This document shows, piece by piece, positions 26,880-35,466 of a DNA stretch of 64,000 nucleotides. The stretch's first letter is position 1; every line of letters begins with the position of its first letter. A program made the position numbers and the translations under genes. Under the pieces are notes generated by a model that saw only the letters and a program-made list of their open reading frames with translations, had not been told where the DNA came from and ran no database searches. Source of the DNA: Candidatus Nyctobacter psychrophilus (GTDB lineage Bacteria > Vulcanimicrobiota > Vulcanimicrobiia > Vulcanimicrobiales > Vulcanimicrobiaceae); contig JACRTY010000021.1 of the NCBI GenBank assembly GCA_014305025.1, positions 186,001 to 250,000 of the forward strand. The letters are read 5' to 3'.

Positions 26880-28253
26880 ATGCCGGTACGGCTGGCTCGC
26901 GTCGGCGCACTGGTCTGCGGCGCTGCCCTGTGCGCGATTCCCGTAACGGCGCAGACGCCGCCGGCTGCAGCTTCCGATGCTCCGGTCATCACCCGGGATC
27001 CGCAGGTGACGCAGGCGCTGGACACGGTCTCCCCGGCACGGTTGCGCGCCGATGACGAGCGTCTCGTCGGGTTCGGTACGCGCAACGCGCTCTCCGAGCG
27101 ATCGCCCAGCCGTACGCGCGGCATCATCGCCGCGCGAGACTGGATTGCCGCACGCTTTCGTGAGATCGCGCAAGCGAGCGGCGGCCGAATGACCGTCGCG
27201 TTCGACGCTTACGTGCAGCCGGCGACGCCGCGCACGGGGCGCCCCGTTGCCGTCTCCAGCGTCGTTGCGACCCTGCGTGGCGACGATCCGCAGCGTGGGC
27301 TGTGGGTGATGTCGAGCCACTTCGACGACTGCAACGGCGACTGCAAGGATCCCGTCGGCGATGCACCGGGCGCCGACGACAACGGCTCGGCCGTGTCGGG
27401 AGTGCTGGAGGCAGCGCGCGCGCTCGCACCGCTGCATCTGCGCGGCACGCTCGCATTCGTTTGTTTCGACGGTGAAGATCAAGGCCTGTGGGGCTCACAG
27501 CACTACGCAAAAACGCTGCGCGCCGCCGGCGTGCGCGTCGAAGGCAATCTGAACAACGACATCATTGGAGCGTCGGTCGCGCACGACGGGCGTTCGGTGA
27601 ATGATGTAGCGCGAGTCTTCAGCGAAGCGCTGCCGCTGGGGGCGGTGCCGCGCACCGTCAATCTCATCGGAACCGAGAACGACTCTCCCTCCCGCGAATT
27701 GGCGCGGGCGGTGCGCGAGATCGATGCCGCGTACGTCCCGGCCGTGCAGGATCAGCTCATCTATCGCGCCGACCGATTTTTGCGGGGCGGCGATCAAGAA
27801 TCGTTTACGGCCGTCGGATACCCTGCCGTCCGCTTCGTCGAAGGCGCCGAAAACTTCGATCATCAGCACCAAAACGTGCGCGTTGAGAACGGCGTGCAGT
27901 ACGGCGATCTCCCGCGGTTCCTCGACTTCGAGTACTTGGCGCACGTCACCCAACTCAACGTCGCAGCACTCGCCACGTTGGCACTCGCCCCCGCAGCACC
28001 GGTCGCAACGCTCGCGGCGAAGAAGCTGGGCTACGATACGACGTTGGCCTGGAACGTAGTCCCTGCCGCGGCCTCGTACGAGGTTCTCTGGCGCCGCACC
28101 GACGAGCCGACGTGGACGCACGCCAAAAATATGGGCAACGTGACGACTGCCACGCTGCCGCTCTCCAAAGACGACTGGATATTCGGCGTCCGCTCCCTCG
28201 ACGCCGCCGGCCACGCCTCCGTCGCCACGTATCCCACGCCACTCTTGCGCTGA
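26880..28253 (+). CDS. Secreted M28 family zinc aminopeptidase
   Basis: A 457-residue exported peptidase with a signal peptide (LARVGALVCGAALCAIPVTA). Metal ligands of the M28 fold are visible: His in VMSSHFDDC, the bridging Asp in GADDNGSAVSGVL, Glu-Asp in CFDGEDQGLWGSQHYA, and a late His in FDHQHQNVRVENG. After residue 370 a fibronectin type III-like segment follows (LAWNVVPAAASYEVLWRRTD, GVRSLDAAGHAS), perhaps for substrate binding. The ATG at 26880 begins the signal peptide; the longer frame from 26805 overlaps the ATPase gene. It probably trims extracellular peptides. Confidence 0.9.
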   Translation: MPVRLARVGALVCGAALCAIPVTAQTPPAAASDAPVITRDPQVTQALDTVSPARLRADDERLVGFGTRNALSERSPSRTRGIIAARDWIAARFREIAQASGGRMTVAFDAYVQPATPRTGRPVAVSSVVATLRGDDPQRGLWVMSSHFDDCNGDCKDPVGDAPGADDNGSAVSGVLEAARALAPLHLRGTLAFVCFDGEDQGLWGSQHYAKTLRAAGVRVEGNLNNDIIGASVAHDGRSVNDVARVFSEALPLGAVPRTVNLIGTENDSPSRELARAVREIDAAYVPAVQDQLIYRADRFLRGGDQESFTAVGYPAVRFVEGAENFDHQHQNVRVENGVQYGDLPRFLDFEYLAHVTQLNVAALATLALAPAAPVATLAAKKLGYDTTLAWNVVPAAASYEVLWRRTDEPTWTHAKNMGNVTTATLPLSKDDWIFGVRSLDAAGHASVATYPTPLLR

Positions 28254-28296
28254 TTAACCGCGTCGCCCTATCGCCCTAAACGTTTACGCCATTTCG

Positions 28297-29601
28297 TCAA
28301 ACGAGGCGCCGCTGCTGGAGTTCTTCGAACGTCGCGTCGAGGGCGGTCAGCGTGAATTCGATCTCTCGGTCGCCGTGTTCGGATGAGAGAAACATCAATT
28401 CGTTGGGCGACGGAGCGAGCAGCACGCCGCGCTCGCGCATCGCATGATAGTAGGCGGCAAAGGCCGCGCGGTTGCTTTGCGACCGTTCCGCGTCGTTGCG
28501 CGCCGGTGCGCCGGGCCGGAACGCAAAATCGACCATGCTCGCATACTGGGTCACGGCGTACGGCATACCGCGCCGGGCGAACACGGCGCGGATACCGGCG
28601 GCCAGTTCGCGAGCGCGGGCTTCGAGCCTGGCGTACAAACGGCAGTCGCTTTCGAGCAGGTCGAGAACGCGGTGCGCGAGCCCGACGCACAACGGATTGC
28701 CGGAGAACGTACCGCCGGTGAACGTGAAGCCCCCGGGCGCAAGGACCGCCATGACGTCCGCGCGCCCCCCGAACGCCGCGAGCGGCAGGCCGCCACCGGC
28801 GATTTTCCCGAGCGCCGTCAGATCGGGGCTGTAGCCGCGCCGGCCTTGCTCACCTCCGAGCCCGACGCGCAACCACGTGATCACCTCATCGAAGATCACC
28901 AGCGCCCCCGCCGCGCGAGCGCGTGCGAAGACGCCGTCGATGAAGCCGGGGGCCGGCGAGACGAGTCCCATATTGGCCGGCATCGGCTCGAGCGCGATCG
29001 CCGCAAGTTGCGCGCCGCGTCCGCCAACCTTGGCGTCCAGATCGGCGAGATCGTTGTAGCGCGCCACGACGACTTCCGCGCGACCACTTGGCGGTATCCC
29101 GCCGCCGGCATCGCCCTGCGTCGGCGCCGACGCGCCGGCCTGCTCAAGAGCGGCATCGAAATGCCCGTGATAGTTACCGGCAAAGCGTACGATGAGCGGA
29201 CGACGCGTGTAGGCCCGCGCGACGCGCACGGCGCTCATCATCGCCTCGGTGCCCGTGCTGACGAAGCGCAGCGCTTGCATCGACGGAACGTGCGCGGCGA
29301 TGCGCTGGGCCAGCCGCAACTCCGCGGCGCAGGTCGAACCGAAGACGGTACCATGCGCCGCGAGTTCGTCGAGCCCGCGCACCAGGGCCGGGTGCGCGTG
29401 GCCGAAGAGCAACGGACCGTAGGCCATCACGTAGTCGACGTATGCGCGGCCGTTACGATCGTATGCATACGCCCCGCGTCCCGCCACCTGCACGAACGGA
29501 GCGCCGCCGACTGCCGCGCCGCTGCGGACGGGGGAACTCACTCCGCCGGCCAGCGCCGTACCGCGCGACGCCGCAGCCGTATCGTCCGCCGAGTGGGTCA
29601 A
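28297..29601 (-). CDS. Glutamate-1-semialdehyde 2,1-aminomutase-like PLP enzyme
   Basis: A 434-residue class III aminotransferase. It has the HemL-like GGVSSPVRSGAAVGGAPFVQ, YVDYVMAYGPLLFGHAHPAL, FVSTGTEAMMSAVRVARAYT, the cofactor-contact LVIFDEVITWLRVGLGG and the PLP lysine in LTALGKIAGGGLPLAAFGG. True aminomutases convert glutamate-1-semialdehyde to 5-aminolevulinate for haem and chlorophyll. This one lies in a carotenoid operon and not in a hem cluster, so it could be a second HemL or a related transaminase. It starts with TTG 29601, overlapping the phytoene synthase stop by four bases (TTGA). Confidence 0.82.
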   Translation of the reverse strand: MTHSADDTAAASRGTALAGGVSSPVRSGAAVGGAPFVQVAGRGAYAYDRNGRAYVDYVMAYGPLLFGHAHPALVRGLDELAAHGTVFGSTCAAELRLAQRIAAHVPSMQALRFVSTGTEAMMSAVRVARAYTRRPLIVRFAGNYHGHFDAALEQAGASAPTQGDAGGGIPPSGRAEVVVARYNDLADLDAKVGGRGAQLAAIALEPMPANMGLVSPAPGFIDGVFARARAAGALVIFDEVITWLRVGLGGEQGRRGYSPDLTALGKIAGGGLPLAAFGGRADVMAVLAPGGFTFTGGTFSGNPLCVGLAHRVLDLLESDCRLYARLEARARELAAGIRAVFARRGMPYAVTQYASMVDFAFRPGAPARNDAERSQSNRAAFAAYYHAMRERGVLLAPSPNELMFLSSEHGDREIEFTLTALDATFEELQQRRLV

Positions 29602-30470
29602 CGCTGCGCGACGAAGCGCCGGGGACGCGGCAAGGCGAGGACCATCGCCGCTCGAATCTTCCGCTCGAGCGGCACGAACGCGCGGCGCGTGAACACGTCG
29701 TAGTCGTTGGCTTCGATCGAATCGAGAATGGCGCCATACAGACGGTGCGCCAGGCCGACGGTGTAACGGCTACCGGGATCGAGCAACGCGACGCCGGGAT
29801 GCGCTCGCTCGTACAATTCGCGCACGCGCGCGATTTGGAAGCGCATCAACGCGCGAAAACGATCGTCGACGACGCCGTCGAACAGTCTGCGTTCAACACA
29901 TCCGAAGCGTTCCAAATCTTCGCCCGGTAGATAGATGCGCCCAAGCGACGCATCTTCGCCGACGTCGCGCAGGATATTCGTCAGTTGCATCGCGCGGCCC
30001 AGGACAATGCCGTATTCGAGGGCGACCGGAGCGGCATAGCCGAGCACCGGCGCGACCAGCAGCCCGACCGTCGAAGCGACGAGATAACAGTACTCGCAGA
30101 GGGCGGCGTACGTCGCATACCGCGCGACGGAAATGTCCATGCGCGCTCCCCGCAATAGTTCGAGCGCCGGGCCAAGCGGAATCCCGAAGCGCTGCGAAGC
30201 ATCGGCGTATGCAACGAACAGCGGGTCCGCCGCGTCGCCGCACACGGCCGCAGACAGCGAGCGTTCGAGAGCATCGACGGCCGCCAGCCGTTCGAGCGCC
30301 GGGGCCGTGCGGTCGACGAGATCGTCGGCCGTGCGGCAGAACGCGTACACGGCCCAAATGGCGCGACGCTTGTGCACCGGCAAAAACAGCGACGAAAGGT
30401 AAAACGTCGTGGAGGCGGCCCGCGTCAATTCGCCGCAGGTGCGATACGCCGCGCGCAGCGCAGGCGCCAT
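29598..30470 (-). CDS. crtB: Phytoene/squalene synthase family protein
   Basis: A 290-residue head-to-head prenyl synthase. Both Asp-rich magnesium-binding motifs are present: AFCRTADDLVDR and LTNILRDVGEDASLGRIYLP. The substrate-pocket stretch YCYLVASTVGLLVAPVLGY is also typical. The family joins two geranylgeranyl-PP to phytoene (CrtB) or two farnesyl-PP to squalene-type products (HpnC/HpnD). Pairing with a phytoene-desaturase-like gene favours CrtB. I chose ATG 30470 because GGAGGAGG lies just upstream; GTG 30524 is the alternative. Confidence 0.85.
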   Translation of the reverse strand: MAPALRAAYRTCGELTRAASTTFYLSSLFLPVHKRRAIWAVYAFCRTADDLVDRTAPALERLAAVDALERSLSAAVCGDAADPLFVAYADASQRFGIPLGPALELLRGARMDISVARYATYAALCEYCYLVASTVGLLVAPVLGYAAPVALEYGIVLGRAMQLTNILRDVGEDASLGRIYLPGEDLERFGCVERRLFDGVVDDRFRALMRFQIARVRELYERAHPGVALLDPGSRYTVGLAHRLYGAILDSIEANDYDVFTRRAFVPLERKIRAAMVLALPRPRRFVAQR

Positions 30471-30510
30471 GGCCTCCTCCGTAGCCGACCGCCGGGGCGC
30501 CGCTCGCTCG

Positions 30511-31935
30511 CTACGCGCGAACACCGCTTGGCCCCCGGCTCCCGATCGCTTCCAGCGTTTTTTCCACGGCGCTCTTGGCGCTGCGCACGGCGCCTTCGAT
30601 GCTCGCGGGAAAACGATGGTTGGTGTAACACCCGGCTAAGAACAGGTTGCCGACGGGCGTGCGCGTCCCGGGACGCAGCCGTTCCGCGCCGGGCGCCGCG
30701 CGATACACGCTCTTGGGTATGCGCACGAGTTTCGCTTTGACCAACCGATCGCGCGTCGCGGCGGGATAGAGACGCAGCATGTCGCGCATGATGCGATCGA
30801 TCACCGTCTCGTCGTCGAGCGACATCAAGTCGTCGGCAGGCGCGACGCAGACTTCAATGAACGAGCGGCCCGGCCACTGGTAGCCAGGCGATACCTGCCC
30901 GAGGTCCGCGTGCACGGGCAACATCGTTCCGGGCGCGAACATCAAATTCGAGTGCGCCGAAATGGGGCGGTCGAACCACAGGTGCGCATTGATGACAGGA
31001 CTCGAGCCGAGCTTGGCAATGCCATGCACGAGCGGGTCGCGCAGCATGGCGGAGGGAAGCAGCTTCGCCGCATCGTGCAACGGAACGGCCAGGATCGTCG
31101 CCTGGGCGCGAACGGTGCGGCCGTCACGCGTCCGGACGCCGGCCAGTCGTTCGTCTTCGAAGACGAGTTGCGCAACGGCCGCTTGCGTCTCGACGGTCTG
31201 ACCGCGGGCACGCACATGGGCAACCAAGGGATCGACGAACGTTTCCGACGGTGGCCCGCAGAGGAAGCCTGTGCGGCTGGCATTTTTGCTCGACGCGAAG
31301 TACGCCATCACGCGCAGCATCGCTTCGGCGGAAATGCGGTCGACGGGCGTAAAATTGAGCGCCAACGCCATCGGCGCAAAGAACGCGCGTAGCATGTGTT
31401 CGCTCATGCCGCGGCGGCGATGCCACTGCGCGTAGGTGAGATCGTCCTGGCGCTCGGCATACGCGTGGTCGCCGAACAGTACTGGCAGTGTGCCTTTGGC
31501 GAACAGCAGCTTCTCGACGTTGTTGAAGACGTAGCGTCCGCCCAGCACCGCCCCGACGCCGTTCCAGGGTGCCGGCAAATCGACGAAGTGAAACGCTTCG
31601 AACACCGGCTCACGCGCGGGCCACCGCGCCGAAAAACCGGCGGGAAAGCCCCACGTCAAGGTGTGAGGCTGCCACAGGACGTGGTGGGCGATGCCGACAT
31701 CCGCGAGCAGTTCGTGCAGGTTCGCGTACCCGCCGAAGAACGAGTGTAGCCCGCTTTCGAGCCAATCGCCGTCGCGATCGCGCCACGATGACAGTTTTCC
31801 GCCGGCGATCGCGCGCTTCTCGAGGACGATTGCCGTGCGGCCGGCGTCGGCGAGATACTTCGCAGCAGCCAGACCCGCTGGACCACCGCCCACGATGAGA
31901 ACGTCGCAATCGGCCGTAGCGATCAGGGCGCGCAC
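30511..31935 (-). CDS. FAD-dependent phytoene desaturase-like oxidoreductase
   Basis: A 474-residue flavoprotein of the carotenoid desaturase superfamily. The N-terminus has the dinucleotide motif DVLIVGGGPAGLAAAKYLAD and AGGKLSSWRDRDGDWLESGL. The middle has AFFAPMALALNFTPVDRISA. The C-terminus has the FAD-binding GNLFLAGCYTNHRFPASIEG. Length and sequence style resemble the CrtP/plant PDS branch, with HpnE hydroxysqualene oxidase as an alternative. It would introduce double bases of desaturation into phytoene. It starts at GTG 31935 and leads the operon desaturase, phytoene synthase, aminomutase-like enzyme. No cyclase, ketolase or isomerase gene is in the window. Confidence 0.8.
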   Translation of the reverse strand: MRALIATADCDVLIVGGGPAGLAAAKYLADAGRTAIVLEKRAIAGGKLSSWRDRDGDWLESGLHSFFGGYANLHELLADVGIAHHVLWQPHTLTWGFPAGFSARWPAREPVFEAFHFVDLPAPWNGVGAVLGGRYVFNNVEKLLFAKGTLPVLFGDHAYAERQDDLTYAQWHRRRGMSEHMLRAFFAPMALALNFTPVDRISAEAMLRVMAYFASSKNASRTGFLCGPPSETFVDPLVAHVRARGQTVETQAAVAQLVFEDERLAGVRTRDGRTVRAQATILAVPLHDAAKLLPSAMLRDPLVHGIAKLGSSPVINAHLWFDRPISAHSNLMFAPGTMLPVHADLGQVSPGYQWPGRSFIEVCVAPADDLMSLDDETVIDRIMRDMLRLYPAATRDRLVKAKLVRIPKSVYRAAPGAERLRPGTRTPVGNLFLAGCYTNHRFPASIEGAVRSAKSAVEKTLEAIGSRGPSGVRA

Positions 31936-32038
31936 TCACGAAGCCGCATGGTGCCCTCGCTTCTTCCCCAAAGCGAGAAAACTTCGTCGCAAGCCTCCAG
32001 CGGCAACCCCCCGCACTACTCGCGCGATTGTAGGGCGC

Positions 32039-33112
32039 GTGAAGATCGAAGCCTCGAGCAACATCCGCGAGCTGGTCGCCGCGTTGCCGATTGCCCAGGA
32101 CGTGCTGTCCGCGTTCGGTTTGAAGTGCTCGGGATGCGGCGTGAACAAATATGAAACGCTCGAAGCCGGTGCGAAAGCCCATGGCTTGCGCGTCGAGCCG
32201 ATCGTCGCGGCGCTTACGCAAGCGCGGCACGCCGGGCGCGTGCCGGCGATCATGAACGAGGATAAGCGCCCCCACGTCGGCGCACCGGGCGCCTTCGCCA
32301 AGCGCGGCAACATTGCGTCCGTCGTGGCGGTCATGTCAGGTAAAGGCGGGGTCGGAAAATCGCTCGTAACCGGTTTACTCGCCGTCGGGTTACGCCGCGC
32401 CAACAAGCGCGTCGGCATCCTCGATGCCGACATCACCGGCCCATCGGTCCCGCGGCTCTTCGGCTTACGGCAACCGCTCGGCATGGAAAAAGACCCGGCT
32501 GCCGCCCCCGATGCTCAGTCGCGCCCGCTGTTCGTACCGGCGACGACCCGCGCCGCAATCGAAGTCGTCAGTTCCAACCTGCTCACGCCCGAAGAAGAAA
32601 CCGCCATGATCTGGCGCGGACCGATCGTCTCCGGCGTGATCCGTCAGTTCTTCGAGCAAACGCTGTGGAGCGATCTCGATGTCCTGTTGATCGATCTGCC
32701 GCCGGGGACGTCGGATGCGCCGCTGACGGTACTTCAGTCCTTATCGATCGACGGCGTGGTGCTGGTGACAATGCCGCAGGCGCTGGCGACCATGATCGTG
32801 CGCAAGGCCGCGAACCTCGTGCACCAAATGAAGAAACCGATCCTCGGCGTCGTCGAAAACATGTCGTACTTCGTAGCGCCCGACACGGGTGCGCGCTACG
32901 ATCTCTTCGGGCCGTCGTACGCGGATCGCGTCGCCGAGCTCGCCAAGGCGCCCGTGTTGGCCCGCATGCCGATCGATCCGGCGTTAGCGGCACTGGCGGA
33001 CGCCGGGCGGATCGAAGAAGTCGACGCGCCGGTCGTCGATCATCTCACGAGCGCGCTGCTGGCGGCGCTCGCAGCACAACCCAAGCGCCGGGAAACGATT
33101 TCGATCATCTGA
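32039..33112 (+). CDS. Mrp/NBP35 family ATPase with N-terminal DUF1858-like domain
   Basis: A 357-residue protein. Residues 1-60 resemble DUF1858 (IRELVAALPIAQDVLSAFGL and the pair C30-SG-C33). Residues 95-345 form an Mrp-type deviant Walker ATPase, with MSGKGGVGKSLVTGLL (P-loop 101-108), LDADITGPSVPRLFGL and LLIDLPPGTSDAPLTVLQSL. The family loads Fe-S clusters onto target proteins. Typical Mrp proteins carry a cluster-binding C-x-x-C right after ENMSYF. Here the text is VVENMSYFVAPDTGARYDLF, with no cysteines there, so the N-terminal cysteine pair may have taken over. It starts with GTG 32039 and overlaps the M48 protease start (TGATG). Confidence 0.87.
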   Translation: MKIEASSNIRELVAALPIAQDVLSAFGLKCSGCGVNKYETLEAGAKAHGLRVEPIVAALTQARHAGRVPAIMNEDKRPHVGAPGAFAKRGNIASVVAVMSGKGGVGKSLVTGLLAVGLRRANKRVGILDADITGPSVPRLFGLRQPLGMEKDPAAAPDAQSRPLFVPATTRAAIEVVSSNLLTPEEETAMIWRGPIVSGVIRQFFEQTLWSDLDVLLIDLPPGTSDAPLTVLQSLSIDGVVLVTMPQALATMIVRKAANLVHQMKKPILGVVENMSYFVAPDTGARYDLFGPSYADRVAELAKAPVLARMPIDPALAALADAGRIEEVDAPVVDHLTSALLAALAAQPKRRETISII

Positions 33113-34287
33113 TGCGGCGGTTTCTGATCGGAGCGGGCGCTGGGTTGACGCTCGGCTATGCGTTCGTGCGCACGAACGAGGCGTTGGGTGAATTGCGCCG
33201 TCCGGCAGCGCCGCTCGAACCGAACGCTGCCCGGTACGGCCGACTGCGCCGCGGGCTCATGCTCGCCGGCATCATCCGCTCGGTAGCGGCGCTCGGCGCA
33301 GCGGCATACGGTCTGGGGCCGCGACTCGAACCGCCGGCGGGCGAACGCGAAACGCGCGTCCGGCGCATGACGCTGGTCGCCGCGGCGCTCGCCGCTTCAA
33401 CGCTCGTCGACGTGCCGGCCGATTTCGTTGAAGGGCTCGCGCTCGAACGCCGTTATGGGCTCACCAAACAGACGCAAGGCGCGTGGCTCGGCGACCGTTT
33501 GAAAGGCTTGGGCGTGTCGCTTGCCGTCGGCGTGCCGCTCGCGGAACTGCTCGTCGCGAGCATCGCGCGTGCCCCCCGGCGCTGGCCGCTCATCGCCACC
33601 GCGGGCGCGTTTCCGCTACTCGTACTGGCCAACGTCGTCGCGCCGGCGTTCATTGCGCCGCTGTTCAACCGTTTCGACGTGCTGGAAGGCGACCTTGCCG
33701 GGGACATCAGAGCGCTCGCGAGTCGCTACGGCGCGGGCGATGCCACGATCCTGCGCATGGACATGAGCCGCCAGACCGAAAAAGCAAACGCGTACGTGAC
33801 CGGACTATTCGGTACGAAACGAATCGTCGTCGGCGATACGCTGCTCGACCATTTTGAACCGCGCGAAACGCTGTTCGTCGTCGCGCACGAGTTGGGACAT
33901 TACGTGATGGGCGACGTCTGGCGGGCGGTCGGAATCGGAACCGCCGCGTCGGCGCTGATCTTCTTCGGTGGGCAGCGTCTTGCGCCGCCCACCGCCGGAG
34001 CGTCGCTCGCGACGACCGCGGGCCTCGCGCGCTTGCTCTTTGCGATTTCGCTGCTCGGACTGGCGGCCGAACCGCTGCTGGCCTTCTTCTCGCGATCCCG
34101 TGAATGCGCGGCCGACGCTTTTGCTGTCGCCGCCAGCGGCGAACCGGCAGCGGGCGCCGCAGCGTTTCGGCGACTGCGCGAGCGCAATCAGGCCGAAGAC
34201 GAACAGCCCAAGTGGATGGAGGTGCTCTTCGCCTCGCACCCGTCGCTGCGCAGCCGCATCGCGCGCCTCGAAACGCTCGGCACCTGA
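33112..34287 (+). CDS. M48 family metallopeptidase (Ste24/HtpX-like)
   Basis: A 391-residue integral membrane zinc protease. The active site HELGH begins at His259 (VVAHELGHYVMGDVW), and the third ligand lies in SRECAADAFAVAAS. Hydrophobic segments flank it (MTLVAAALAASTLVDVPADF, PLIATAGAFPLLVLANVVAP, LLFAISLLGLAAEPLLAFF). The segment RRYGLTKQTQGAWLGDRLKG and the C-terminal WMEVLFASHPSLRSRIARLE are typical of Ste24-type CAAX-protease relatives, which in bacteria act in membrane-protein quality control. It overlaps the Mrp gene by one base, so it is co-translated. The large upstream open frame to 32665 is a shadow of Mrp. Confidence 0.9.
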   Translation: MRRFLIGAGAGLTLGYAFVRTNEALGELRRPAAPLEPNAARYGRLRRGLMLAGIIRSVAALGAAAYGLGPRLEPPAGERETRVRRMTLVAAALAASTLVDVPADFVEGLALERRYGLTKQTQGAWLGDRLKGLGVSLAVGVPLAELLVASIARAPRRWPLIATAGAFPLLVLANVVAPAFIAPLFNRFDVLEGDLAGDIRALASRYGAGDATILRMDMSRQTEKANAYVTGLFGTKRIVVGDTLLDHFEPRETLFVVAHELGHYVMGDVWRAVGIGTAASALIFFGGQRLAPPTAGASLATTAGLARLLFAISLLGLAAEPLLAFFSRSRECAADAFAVAASGEPAAGAAAFRRLRERNQAEDEQPKWMEVLFASHPSLRSRIARLETLGT

Positions 34288-34377
34288 ACGCGCGCCGCAG
34301 CATCGACTGAAATCCGCGTCGAGACCGCCGGTTCATCAGCGAAGGGGGGCCGCAGTGCGGGCGTCGCTAACTGCGGT

Positions 34378-34482
34378 ATGGCCACGCCGCAGACTGGCAT
34401 CTTTGCACTCGGGGATGCTGCGCATGCCTTCCTCGAGTTCACGCACATCGGCGGCTCGGAGGAAGAGCTGGTCCGTACCGGA
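34378..34482 (+). pseudogene. DyP-type peroxidase, N-terminal stub
   Basis: From ATG 34378 the sequence MATPQTGIFALGDAAHAFLE, then FTHIGGSEEELVRT, matches the N-terminus of Dyp-type haem peroxidases, where PQTGIFALGT is a hallmark. After about 35 codons the similarity stops. The following bases, read on the other strand, belong to the S53 protease remnant. The frame ends at 34527. Intact DyP enzymes are about 300 residues and need a distal Asp/Arg and a proximal His, all missing here. It is therefore a dead 5' fragment left at a deletion or inversion junction. The call rests on one short but characteristic stretch. Confidence 0.6.
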
Positions 34483-34483
34483 T

Positions 34484-35465
34484 CGACCATCCCGTTCGGC
34501 AGCAAGACGAAGTCGCCGCCGACGTGATCCTGTTCGCCGGTGCCGTAGCTCAGCGACAAAACGTCGGCGGCATTATCGCTGATCGCTTGCTGAACCTCGT
34601 AATCGGCCAACTGAAGGGCCTCGGCGTTGTCACCCTTTCCGTCGTAGTTGGGCGCGTACGCGAGGTAGAACAAGACGCTCGCGTCGCGCGCCAGCGAAGC
34701 CGTCTGCTCCGTGTCGAGTTGCGCTGCGCCGTCTTCGGGGTTGCAACTCGCATGCGGTCCGGTTGGCGGGCGTTGACACTGCGCCGTCGTTGGCGGCGGA
34801 GGAGCGAAACCGTTCGCCGGCGGCCCGAAAAGCGGCGAGGCGGCACCGGCATTCGTCACGTTCACTTGCTCAGACGCGCGTAGTTCGTCGTTCCGATCAG
34901 CGCCGTCACCGGCATGCCGGAGAGCGCTCGCGGGGGCTGGGTCAGGCTATGAAACGTGATGCCATTCTTCTGATAGTCGGCGAACTGTGCGCCAAGCGCC
35001 GCTTCGATTGCATGCTGCGCGCCGCTGACGCGCAGCAGCTCGCGCTGGCGCCAGCCATCACGGCCAAGCCCTTCGACGCGAAGTAGCGCGCGACGGTTTG
35101 GTAGTCGTTCTTCGACGCTCCGAAGCGGTCCGCGATCTGATCGGGGGTCAAGAACACACGGTAGCGGCCCGAGTGCGGATTCGAAACATCGGCCGCATAC
35201 TGCATGAGACCGGCAGCATCGTGCGGCGTGACGAGAACGCCGATATCGACCGTGCCGAGTTTGGCTGCGCCGAGCTTCGCGGCGCCCGTAAGCGCTTGGC
35301 ACCATACGAAATGGAGCCCATTGCGGCACTTTGCGGAACCGGCTCGGTCGAGCTGCCGCCTCCGCCTGCCGGCGGAAGGAGCGTCGATCCTCTCTGGTGG
35401 CTGCCCGAACACGCTGCCAGCGTCACGACAATGAGAAATCCGAGTGGACGAAATGGAGTACGCAT
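34484..35465 (-). pseudogene. S53 (sedolisin/kumamolisin) serine peptidase, truncated and frameshifted
   Basis: The reverse strand starts with a lipoprotein-type signal (MRTPFRPLGFLIVVTLAACS). It moves to a second frame for the pro-kumamolisin domain (VDIGVLVTPHDAAGLMQYAA, FLTPDQIADRFGASKNDYQT, VARYFASKGLAVMAG), to a third for AQFADYQKNGITFHSLTQPP and VTALIGTTNYARLSK, and shifts again near 34866 into the catalytic part (QLDTEQTASLARDASVLFYL, DNAADVLSLSYGTGEQDHV). It stops at about 34484, where the DyP stub begins on the other strand. The acidic residues of the LDTE motif are kept, but the SGD and catalytic serine regions are lost. Intact enzymes are acid-active carboxyl-serine proteases. Confidence 0.72.
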
Positions 35466-35466
35466 C

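Noticed and set aside
28444..29703. 419-codon plus-strand frame opposite the aminomutase-like gene
   Set aside because: Composition is Arg/Ala-rich with no family motif; the opposite strand carries the PLP enzyme.
34290..35100. Plus-strand frames across the S53 remnant
   Set aside because: Apart from the DyP stub they show no family similarity and are antisense to S53 motifs.
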